Of a DNA stretch of 35,661 nt, positions 1 to 7,417 are shown piece after piece. The notes under the pieces are model-generated. The model saw only the letters and a list, made by a program, of their open reading frames with translations. It was not told the DNA's origin and did not search any database. Location: contig NZ_NCII01000043.1 of the NCBI RefSeq assembly GCF_002256775.1, positions 1 to 35,661 on the forward strand, in the 5' to 3' direction. The DNA is from Novosphingobium sp. 17-62-19. Its GTDB lineage: Bacteria > Pseudomonadota > Alphaproteobacteria > Sphingomonadales > Sphingomonadaceae. Position numbers and translations under genes: made by a program. Each line of letters begins with the position of its first letter. The stretch's first letter is position 1.

Positions 1-1
1 G

Positions 2-1064
2 ATCGACGAAGTGGGCGCGATGCAGATGCTGGTGCCGCCTTCGAAGCGCAAGAAGACCATCACCGCGCGCGAGATCGAACAGGTCATCGCCACGATGGCG
101 CGCATCCCGCCCAAATCGGTGTCGAGCGACGACAAGAAGGTGCTCGAACATCTTGACCGGGATCTGAAGCGTCTGGTGTTCGGACAGGATCGCGCCATCG
201 AAGTGCTGTCTTCGGCCATGAAGCTTTCCCGCGCTGGCCTGCGCGATGCGGACAAGCCCATCGGCTCGTTCCTGTTCAGCGGCCCGACTGGCGTCGGCAA
301 GACCGAAGTGGCGCGCAGCCTTGCCCAGATCATGGGTATCCCGCTGCAGCGCTTCGACATGTCCGAATACATGGAGCGCCACTCGGTCTCGCGCCTGATC
401 GGTGCGCCTCCGGGCTATGTCGGCTTCGATCAGGGCGGGCTGCTCACCGACGCCATCGATCAGCAGCCGCACTGCGTGCTGCTGCTCGACGAGATCGAGA
501 AGGCGCACCCCGATCTGTTCAACATCCTGCTGCAGGTGATGGACAACGGACGCCTGACCGACCACCACGGCAAGACGGTGGATTTCCGCAACGTGGTGCT
601 GATCATGACCACCAACGCGGGCGCATCGGACATGGCGCGTCAGGGCATCGGCTTTGGCGACGTGTCGAAGGCCGACGCGGGCGATGAAGCGGTGAAGAAG
701 ATGTTCACCCCCGAATTCCGCAACCGCCTCGATGCTGCAGCTGGAACTGCAGCTGGCCGACCAGAACGTGCATATCCAGTTCGATGCCGATGCGCGCGCT
801 TGGCTGGCCAAGAAGGGCTATGACAAGCTTTATGGCGCAAGGCCCATGGCCCGCCTGATTCAGGAGAAGGTCAAGAAGCCGCTGGCCGAAGAACTGCTGT
901 TCGGCAAACTGGCCAATGGCGGCGAAGTCCACGTCAGCCTGAAGGAAGACGCGCTCTCGTTCGAGCTGACCCCGGCCGCGCCGAAGCTGGTCAAGAAGAA
1001 AGCCCGCAAGGGCAAGGCTGGTTCTGCCGCTGTCGAACAGCCTAACACCGACGAAGCTGAATAA
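2..1064 (+). pseudogene. clpA: ClpA, ATP-dependent Clp protease ATP-binding subunit, C-terminal part, frame-disrupted
   Basis: This is the 3' part of the AAA+ unfoldase that feeds substrates to ClpP; the start lies upstream of the window. The reading frame from base 2 covers the end of the D1/D2 linker and the second ATPase domain: Walker A GPTGVGKT at 281-304, Walker B VLLLDEIEKA near 478-507 and the TTNAG sensor near 610. After FTPEFRNRLD the frame breaks at about 734. The C-terminal D2 small domain resumes in another frame with LQLELQLADQNV and KGYDKLYGARPMARLIQ, ending at 1064. Against the family layout (E. coli ClpA from memory) about 20 residues are missing at the junction, which fits a loss of about 59 nt. 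Read as it stands, the upstream frame ends at 823 with an unrelated tail and no C-terminal domain. It is either a real lesion or an assembly error. Confidence 0.85.
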
Positions 1065-1087
1065 GCTTCGGCTTGCTGGCAAAGATC

Positions 1088-1120
1088 AAGGCCTGCCTCT
1101 CGGGGTGGGCCTTTTTCTTT
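1088..1120 (+). terminator. Rho-independent terminator after clpA
   Basis: A ten-pair stem (1088-1097 with 1104-1113, including two G-T pairs) with a six-base loop runs straight into a T-rich tract (ctttttcttt). It lies 24 bases after the clpA stop codon on the same strand. Confidence 0.8.
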
Positions 1121-1130
1121 GAAAAGAAGG

Positions 1131-1252
1131 GGTTTCGCGCAGAGGCGCAGAGGAAGCAGAGAACGCAGGGAAGGAAAAAGCTGCCTATGGCGCAGCCGTT
1201 CCAATTCTGCTTCTCCGCGCTCTCTGCTTCCTCTGCGTCTCTGCGCGAACCA
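1131..1252. repeat. Imperfect long inverted repeat, interspersed-repeat type
   Basis: Two arms of about 33 bases (1131-1164 and 1219-1252) are near-perfect reverse complements. Each is built from short cgcagag/gcagag units, around a spacer of about 54 bases. It fills most of the gap between the clpA terminator and the nuclease gene and holds no credible coding frame. The look is that of an interspersed palindromic element; mobility cannot be judged from one copy. Confidence 0.7.
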
Positions 1253-1330
1253 CTTTTCTAACTGAAAGTTGCGCCGCGCGACTTCACGGCATGAAGGGCA
1301 CTGGAACCCAAAGGCCGAACCGTCCATTTC

Positions 1331-2344
1331 ATGACGATGGCCCCGCCCTTCTCCTGGCTCAAACCCGAACCTTTCGGCCTCCACATCGTCCCCGCCGACG
1401 CGTGGATTGATCCCGCCCGCGCAGTGGATACGGCGCTGGTCACCCACGGCCACGCCGATCATGCGCGCGGCGGCCACGGCCTCACCGTCGCCACGCCTGA
1501 AACGCTGGCGATCATGGCGCTGCGCTATGGCGTTCTCGAAACCGGCTCGACGCCCGTGGCCTATGGCGAGACGGTCACGCTTAAGGGCGGCGTGAAAGCC
1601 ACCTATGTCCCCGCTGGCCACGTGCTCGGCTCGGCTCAGATCCTGCTCGAACACGCAGGCGAGCGGGTGATCGTGACGGGCGATTACAAGCGCCGCGCCG
1701 ATCCCACGTGCCCACCGTTTCAAGTCACCCCCTGCGACGTCTTCGTGACCGAGGCGACCTTTGGCCTTCCCGTCTTCCGCCATCCGCCGATTGCCGATGA
1801 AATGGCCAAACTCCTCGCCGCGCGAGAGAACGACCAAGGCCGCTGCGTCCTCGTCGGCGCCTATGCCCTGGGCAAGGCACAGCGGGTGATCGCCGAATTG
1901 CGCGCGGCGGGTTTCGCCGACACGATCTGGCTCCACGGCGCGATGGAGCGCATGTGCCGCCTTTACGAAGACCACGGCGTCGATCTCGGCGATCTGCAAC
2001 CCGTCGCCGGCGTGCCCAAGGCTGCGCTGGCCAACAGCATCGTCATCTGCCCGCCCTCTGCCCTGAACGACCGCTGGAGCCGCCGCCTGCCCGATCCAGT
2101 CACCGCCATGGCGTCAGGCTGGATGCGCGTGCGCCAGCGTGCCCGCCAGCGCGGCGTCGAACTGCCGCTGATCATCTCCGACCATGCCGACTGGGACGAA
2201 CTGACCCAGACCATCACGCAGGTGAACCCCACCGAGACCTGGGTCACCCACGGCCGCGAGGAAGCGCTGCTGCGCTGGTGCGAACTCACCCAGCGCAAGG
2301 CCCGCGCGCTGGCTCTGGTGGGGTATGAGGATGAGGACGACTGA
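1331..2344 (+). CDS. Ligase-associated DNA exonuclease, metallo-beta-lactamase/beta-CASP fold
   Basis: A 337-residue nuclease of the metallo-beta-lactamase superfamily. The metal-binding signature THGHADH lies at residues 38-44, followed by GHVLGSAQ, a GDYKRRADPTCPPF segment, the beta-CASP motif SDHADWDEL and a C-terminal THGREEALLRWC. This motif set and length match the bacterial exonuclease family found next to an ATP-dependent DNA ligase, thought to process DNA ends in repair. The stop codon TGA shares one base with the ATG of the ligase gene, so the two are probably translationally coupled. The start is the first ATG of MTMAPPFSW. A nearby alternative at the second Met would change only two residues, and no strong ribosome binding site is seen. 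Confidence 0.88.
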   Translation: MTMAPPFSWLKPEPFGLHIVPADAWIDPARAVDTALVTHGHADHARGGHGLTVATPETLAIMALRYGVLETGSTPVAYGETVTLKGGVKATYVPAGHVLGSAQILLEHAGERVIVTGDYKRRADPTCPPFQVTPCDVFVTEATFGLPVFRHPPIADEMAKLLAARENDQGRCVLVGAYALGKAQRVIAELRAAGFADTIWLHGAMERMCRLYEDHGVDLGDLQPVAGVPKAALANSIVICPPSALNDRWSRRLPDPVTAMASGWMRVRQRARQRGVELPLIISDHADWDELTQTITQVNPTETWVTHGREEALLRWCELTQRKARALALVGYEDEDD

Positions 2345-3948
2345 TGGAGCGCTTCGCCGCCCTGCTCGACGCGCTCGCCCTCACCCCATCGCGCAATGCC
2401 AAGCTGGCACTGCTGGCCGATTACCTGCACGAAACGCCCGACCCTGACCGGGGCTGGGCGCTCGCCGCGCTGACCGATGGGCTGGACTTCCCCGCCGTAA
2501 AAGCCAGCCTGATCCGCAGCCTGATGGCCGAGCGGGTCGATCCGGTGCTGTGGACGTTGAGCCGCGAATACGTGGGCGATACGGCCGAAACCGCCAGCCT
2601 GCTCTGGCCCGAACCTTTCGGCGAACGCCTCGCCGCCCCCACCGTGGCCGAAGTCGTCGCCACGCTCCACGCCACCACCCGCACCACCGCGCCGACGATT
2701 CTGGCCGACTTGCTTGACCGTCTTGACGTCAACGGTCGCTATGCTTTGCTGAAGCTTGCGACCGGCGCCATGCGCATCGGCATCTCCGCGCGCCTCGCCA
2801 AAGTCGCATTTGCGCAGGCCTTCACCGTCAGCGTGGAGGACGTTGAGGAATACTGGCACGGCCAGTCACCGCCCTATGCCCCCCTGTTCGACTGGGCCGC
2901 GAACGGCGCGCCCCCGCCCCGCACCGATCTGCTCCCGCTGTTCCGCCCCTTCATGCTCGCCCACCCGCTCGAAGCCGAAAGCCTCGACCTTTCCCAATAT
3001 GCCGCCGAATGGAAGTGGGACGGCATCCGCGTTCAGATCGTCCATGTCGCAGGAGAAACCCGCGTCTATTCGCGCAGCGGCGATGACATTTCCGCAACTT
3101 TCCCCGAAGTCACCGCCGCGCTCACCACCCCCTGCGTGCTGGATGGCGAACTGCTGGTGCGCGGCGCGCATCAGGGCGGCGAAACCGGCGGCGCGGCCAG
3201 CTTCAACGCGCTGCAACAGCGCCTTGGCCGCAAGATCGTATCGAAGGCGATGCTGGCCGAAGCCCCCGCTTTCGTCCGCCTTTACGACCTGCTGATCGAA
3301 GACGGCGAGGACCTGCGCGAATGGGCGTGGGAGCAGCGCCGCACCCGATTGGAAGCGCTCGTCCCGCGTCTTGACGCCACCCGTTTCGACATATCGCAGG
3401 TCATCCCCGCCAAGGACTTCGACGATCTGGCCGAAATCCGCAGCCGCGCGCGCGATGAGGCCATCGAGGGCGTCATGCTCAAACGCCGCGATTCGCCCTA
3501 TGTCGCAGGCCGCCGCACGGGCTTATGGTACAAATGGAAGCGTGATCCGCTGCTGATCGATTGCGTGCTGATGTATGCGCAGCGCGGCAGCGGAAAGCGC
3601 TCGTCGTTCTATTCCGATTTCACCTTCGGTTGCTGGAATGGCGATCCCGATGCCGGGGCCGAACTCCTGCCGGTGGGTAAGGCCTACTTCGGCTTCACCG
3701 ACGAGGAGCTGAAATTCCTCGACCGCCACGTCCGCCAGCATACCGTGGGCAAATTCGGCCCGGTGCGCGAGACCGACAAGTCGCTGGTGTTCGAAGTCGC
3801 GTTCGATTCGGTCCACACCAGCAAGCGCCACAAATCGGGCGTCGCCATGCGCTTCCCCCGCATCAGCCGAATCCGCACCAGACAAGCCCGCGCACGAGGC
3901 GGACCGGCTCGATACGCTGAAAGCCCTGATCGCAGATTGAACCGCTGA
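2344..3948 (+). CDS. ATP-dependent DNA ligase (exonuclease-linked family), C-terminus frameshifted
   Basis: A 534-residue DNA ligase that seals nicks using ATP through a lysine-AMP intermediate. Residues 1 to about 200 form the helical DNA-binding domain. The nucleotidyltransferase core has motif I EWKWDG with catalytic Lys224, motif III VLDGELL, motif IV EGVMLKRRDSPY and motif V LWYKWKRDP, followed by an OB-fold domain. It is coupled by a one-base overlap to the upstream nuclease. The last 22 or so residues are out of frame. After RISRIRT the +1 frame reads DKPAHEADRLDTLKALIAD and stops at 3940, which is the ending I expect for this family. A single extra base near 3880 explains it. Catalysis should be little affected. 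In other bacteria this pair often sits with an Lhr helicase and a metallophosphoesterase; neither is seen here. Confidence 0.88.
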   Translation: MERFAALLDALALTPSRNAKLALLADYLHETPDPDRGWALAALTDGLDFPAVKASLIRSLMAERVDPVLWTLSREYVGDTAETASLLWPEPFGERLAAPTVAEVVATLHATTRTTAPTILADLLDRLDVNGRYALLKLATGAMRIGISARLAKVAFAQAFTVSVEDVEEYWHGQSPPYAPLFDWAANGAPPPRTDLLPLFRPFMLAHPLEAESLDLSQYAAEWKWDGIRVQIVHVAGETRVYSRSGDDISATFPEVTAALTTPCVLDGELLVRGAHQGGETGGAASFNALQQRLGRKIVSKAMLAEAPAFVRLYDLLIEDGEDLREWAWEQRRTRLEALVPRLDATRFDISQVIPAKDFDDLAEIRSRARDEAIEGVMLKRRDSPYVAGRRTGLWYKWKRDPLLIDCVLMYAQRGSGKRSSFYSDFTFGCWNGDPDAGAELLPVGKAYFGFTDEELKFLDRHVRQHTVGKFGPVRETDKSLVFEVAFDSVHTSKRHKSGVAMRFPRISRIRTRQARARGGPARYAESPDRRLNR

Positions 3949-3961
3949 CGCCAACTCACCC

Positions 3962-4032
3962 CCGCTCATCCTGAGCCTGTCGAAGGATGCTGACCCGGTG
4001 CGAGCATCCTTCGACAGGCTCAGGATGAGCGG
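3962..4032. repeat. Perfect 30-bp inverted repeat, interspersed repeat family copy 1
   Basis: Bases 3962-3991 and 4003-4032 are perfect 30-base reverse complements around an 11-base loop. The core is tcgacaggctcaggatgag. A diverged second copy lies at 4807-4884. No T-tract follows, so it is not a typical intrinsic terminator, though a stem this strong could stabilise or end transcripts from the ligase operon. Confidence 0.9.
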
Positions 4033-4096
4033 AAGCGGGGCAGGAACCTCGGCTAACCATTCCCGTTGTGCAGTAAACAACGGGGAGAGAACGAAA

Positions 4097-4285
4097 ATGT
4101 ACAGCATCCTGCTGGCCGCGCCTGCTTTGGCTCTGGGCAAACTGGCTTGGGTTTCACTGCGCACCGGCAGCGAATGGACCCGCCATCACCAATGGGATGC
4201 CGTGGCCACCAACCTCGCGCTTGGGGCAGTGTTTGGCGGTATGGCGGCAAGTCTCGCGACAAAGGCGCTTCCAACCAGCAATTGA
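4097..4285 (+). CDS. Small membrane protein, 62 residues
   Basis: A short frame starting at ATG 4097 behind a good ribosome binding site (ggggagag, spaced about seven bases). The product begins MYSILLAAPALALGKLAWVS and has two hydrophobic stretches, residues about 2-19 and 38-56, with a charged middle (RTGSEWTRHHQWD). It looks like a small inner-membrane protein with two segments. I do not recognise a family. The next gene, a truncated haemoglobin, starts 70 bases downstream on the same strand, so the two may share a transcript, but no functional link can be claimed. A longer in-frame start near 3998 would read through the inverted repeat and is less likely. Confidence 0.55.
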   Translation: MYSILLAAPALALGKLAWVSLRTGSEWTRHHQWDAVATNLALGAVFGGMAASLATKALPTSN

Positions 4286-4355
4286 CACCGGTCAATGTCG
4301 CTTTGCGCACTAGGCGGCACAGCAAAGACTCCCGATTCCCAGCCGGAGCAGACCC

Positions 4356-4751
4356 TTGGCCACACAAGCAGAAGCAGCCTCACCTTATGACCGTATCGGC
4401 GGCAGCGACGTCTTGCGCCGCATCACCGACCGCTTCTATGACTTGATGGACAGTGACCCGGCCTACAAGGCCCTGCGCGCCATGCACGCGGCAGATCTTG
4501 CCCCCATGCGCGAATCCTTGCCCGGTTTCCTTTCAGGCTGGTGCGGTGGCCCGCGCCAGTGGTTCGAGGCGAACCCCGGCAAATGCATGATGTCGATGCA
4601 CAAACCCTTTCCGATCACACATAAGACCGCTGGCCAGTGGGCCGATTGCATGGCCCGTGCCATTGCCGATGCGGCACCTGACAATCGCGAAATTGCCGAC
4701 GCCATGACGGACGTCTTGGCGCGCATGGCCAAAGGCATGGCGCTGGATTGA
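4356..4751 (+). CDS. Group II truncated haemoglobin (trHbO type)
   Basis: A 131-residue haem protein of the 2-on-2 globin fold. Supporting features are the N-terminal YDRIGGSDVLRRITDRFYDLM (B10 region, Tyr28), the proximal histidine in MSMHKPFPIT (His82, F8 position) and the tryptophan in AGQWADCMARA (Trp95, G8 position), which is characteristic of group II. Such proteins bind oxygen or NO or act in peroxide chemistry; the role here is not known. The start is TTG at 4356, supported by a cggag element about nine bases upstream; no in-frame ATG precedes the conserved N-terminus. It is cytoplasmic. The gene and the small membrane gene before it lie between two copies of an interspersed hairpin repeat. 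Confidence 0.87.
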   Translation: MATQAEAASPYDRIGGSDVLRRITDRFYDLMDSDPAYKALRAMHAADLAPMRESLPGFLSGWCGGPRQWFEANPGKCMMSMHKPFPITHKTAGQWADCMARAIADAAPDNREIADAMTDVLARMAKGMALD

Positions 4752-4806
4752 TCTGCTCAATCCCGTCTATGCACCGCTCACAAAATCAGATTCAGATTGT
4801 TCAATT

Positions 4807-4884
4807 CCCGCTCATGCTGAGCTTGTCGAAGCATCTGGCACTTGAGTCGCGCTATCACCCTTCGACAGGCTCAGGGTGAGCGGG
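4807..4884. repeat. Interspersed inverted repeat copy 2 (diverged)
   Basis: Arms at 4807-4834 and 4858-4884 share the cccgctca...tgagc...tgtcgaag core of the repeat at 3962-4032, with several mismatches between arms and a spacer of about 23 bases. It occupies the gap between the haemoglobin gene and the DUF1275 gene, where no coding frame is credible. Confidence 0.8.
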
Positions 4885-4921
4885 CTTTGTTGTAACTGGA
4901 GTGTAGGATAAGCTTGCTCCC

Positions 4922-5575
4922 ATGATCCAGTACGATCGCCCGCGCCGCCTTTTTGCCATCGCCCTTGCCGCAATGGCCGGGTTCATCGATGCGGTGGGGT
5001 TCCTCTCTGCGGACGGTTATTTCGTCTCGTTCATGTCGGGCAACTCCACGCGCCTTGGTGTCTCGCTCGGCACAGATCCGGCGCGTGCAGCCATGCCCGC
5101 TGTTCTGATCGCGGGCTTCCTTGGTGGCGTCACGGGCGGCGCGCTGCTGTCGCGCTGGGCAGGCACCTTGCGCAAACCCGTGGTGCTGGCATTTGTAGCG
5201 CTCATGCTGCTGGCGGCAGCGTGTGGGCGTATGCTGGGCCTGCCCGTGCTGCTGCTGGGTGGCATGGTTGTGGCCATGGGCGCGCTCAACAACACATTCC
5301 AGCGCGGTGGTGAGGTCAGCGTGGGCCTTACCTACATGACCGGCGCGCTGGTCAAGCTGGGTCAAGGCCTTGCCAACGCCCTCGCCGGTCAGCCAAACAG
5401 CGGGTGGACTTCCTGGGCGAGCCTGTGGGGCGGATTGCTCGCAGGCGCAGTGTTGGGCGCGTTTCTGCAGGATCGCCTGCCGATGGGCTGCCTGTGGCTT
5501 GCCGCTGCCTATTGCGCCGGCATGGTAGCCATCGCGTTCAGGCTTCCGTCTGATGTCAGTCTTGGGGAATCCTGA
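4922..5575 (+). CDS. DUF1275 (YoaK-like) family membrane protein
   Basis: A 217-residue integral membrane protein with about six hydrophobic segments, starting at residues 12-30 and ending at 180-205. The family signature is visible in AGFIDAVGFLSADGYFVSFMSGNSTRLG near the N-terminus (Gly-Phe-Ile-Asp-Ala and Met-Ser-Gly-Asn), and in the NNTFQRGGEVSVGLTYMTGALVKLGQ segment. DUF1275 proteins are widespread inner-membrane proteins, often labelled YoaK, without an agreed function. The 3' end overlaps the convergent DUF167 gene by 20 bases. Start ATG 4922 puts the first membrane segment close to the N-terminus, as in the family. The ribosome binding site is weak (aggata). Confidence 0.82.
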   Translation: MIQYDRPRRLFAIALAAMAGFIDAVGFLSADGYFVSFMSGNSTRLGVSLGTDPARAAMPAVLIAGFLGGVTGGALLSRWAGTLRKPVVLAFVALMLLAAACGRMLGLPVLLLGGMVVAMGALNNTFQRGGEVSVGLTYMTGALVKLGQGLANALAGQPNSGWTSWASLWGGLLAGAVLGAFLQDRLPMGCLWLAAAYCAGMVAIAFRLPSDVSLGES

Positions 5576-5840
5576 ACAGCTTCTCGCGCGAAGTTGCGCC
5601 GCGCAACATTTCGATCTTTGAAGGCGCAACCCCCAGCGCCTGTGCCAACAATGCCAGCACCGCCGCGCTGGCCTTGCCGTCCTCCGGTTTAGTGCGGACT
5701 TTCACCAGCACCTTGCCGTCAACGATCTCCACACCCTCACTGCGCGCGCCCGGCGTCACGCGCACCGCCAGCCGCCCCTCGCCATCGGCCAGCGCCAACA
5801 GCGCGGCGGCGGTGGGCAGATCAGCCTTCGGTCGTGCCAA
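5556..5840 (-). CDS. DUF167 (YggU-like) family protein
   Basis: A small protein, about 94 residues, of the DUF167/YggU family: GRLAVRVTPGARSEGVEIVDG, then KVLVKVRTKPEDGKASAAVLALLAQALGV and a closing KIEMLRGATSREKLFRI. These give the usual beta-alpha fold with a conserved P-x-D-G-K-A motif. The function of the family is unknown. The chosen start is TTG at 5840, with an AAGG ribosome binding site eight bases upstream. Its first bases then overlap the 3' end of the upstream carbonic anhydrase-like gene by 20 nt. An upstream ATG at 5876 would give a larger overlap and has no ribosome binding site. Confidence 0.8.
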   Translation of the reverse strand: MARPKADLPTAAALLALADGEGRLAVRVTPGARSEGVEIVDGKVLVKVRTKPEDGKASAAVLALLAQALGVAPSKIEMLRGATSREKLFRIPQD

Positions 5841-6384
5841 GTACGGCTGCCTTATGCGCCTGCCCATTGAGGACATAATGCTGCACCCCGCGCTGCATAT
5901 CCACCAGCGCCGCGTCGGTCAGATCGCGCATATAGGCCGCCGGACGCCCGCCCCACAGTTGCCGCGCGCCAATGCGCTTGCCCCCGGTCAGCATCGCGCC
6001 TGCCGCCAGCATCCCGTCGCTCTCGATCACCGCACCGCTCATCACGATGGCGCCGAGCCCCACGAAACCGCGATCCTCAATCACGCAGCCATGCACCATC
6101 GCCAGATGGCCGATCAGCACATCCTCACCGATGATCGTGGGAAAGCCATCGGGCTTGCCCGGCGCGGGGCTATCGACATGGATCACGCTGCCGTCCTGCA
6201 CATTGCTGCGCGCGCCGATGCGGATGTGGTTCACATCCCCGCGCAGCACGCAATTGTACCAGATCGAAACTTCCGGCCCGATCTCCACATCGCCAATGAT
6301 CCGGCATCCCGGCGCAATGAAAGCCGATTCATGGATACGCGGGGTCTTGCCGTTCAGCGTGATGATCGAAACATCGGAATACAT
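5821..6384 (-). CDS. Gamma-carbonic anhydrase family protein (left-handed beta-helix)
   Basis: A 187-residue protein made of hexapeptide repeats (IGDVEI-GPEVSIW, HIRIGARSNVQDGSVIH, IIGEDVLIGHLAMVHGCVI), the signature of a left-handed beta-helix trimer. Three histidines fit the zinc ligands of gamma-carbonic anhydrases: His69 in SVIHVDS, and His93 and His98 in LIGHLAMVHGC. Bacterial homologues of this YrdA/PaaY-like length bind metal, but catalytic carbonic anhydrase activity varies, so the enzyme label is provisional. It ends on Ala/Gly-rich sequence that overlaps the downstream DUF167 gene and starts five bases after the hemB stop. The gene is therefore likely cotranscribed with hemB, in the order hemB, this gene, DUF167. 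Confidence 0.88.
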   Translation of the reverse strand: MYSDVSIITLNGKTPRIHESAFIAPGCRIIGDVEIGPEVSIWYNCVLRGDVNHIRIGARSNVQDGSVIHVDSPAPGKPDGFPTIIGEDVLIGHLAMVHGCVIEDRGFVGLGAIVMSGAVIESDGMLAAGAMLTGGKRIGARQLWGGRPAAYMRDLTDAALVDMQRGVQHYVLNGQAHKAAVLGTTEG

Positions 6385-6388
6385 CGCT

Positions 6389-7417
<1,029 letters not shown>

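Noticed and set aside
860-1999. Long minus-strand open frame of 379 codons
   Set aside because: It lies opposite the clpA 3' end and the nuclease gene, has no family-like segments, and is an antisense by-product of GC-rich codon use.
3962-4032. Intrinsic terminator for the ligase operon
   Set aside because: The stem is perfect but no T-tract follows on either strand, and a second copy elsewhere shows it is a repeat family.
3962-4884. CRISPR array
   Set aside because: There are only two diverged hairpin copies about 800 bases apart, with genes in between and no regular spacers or cas genes.
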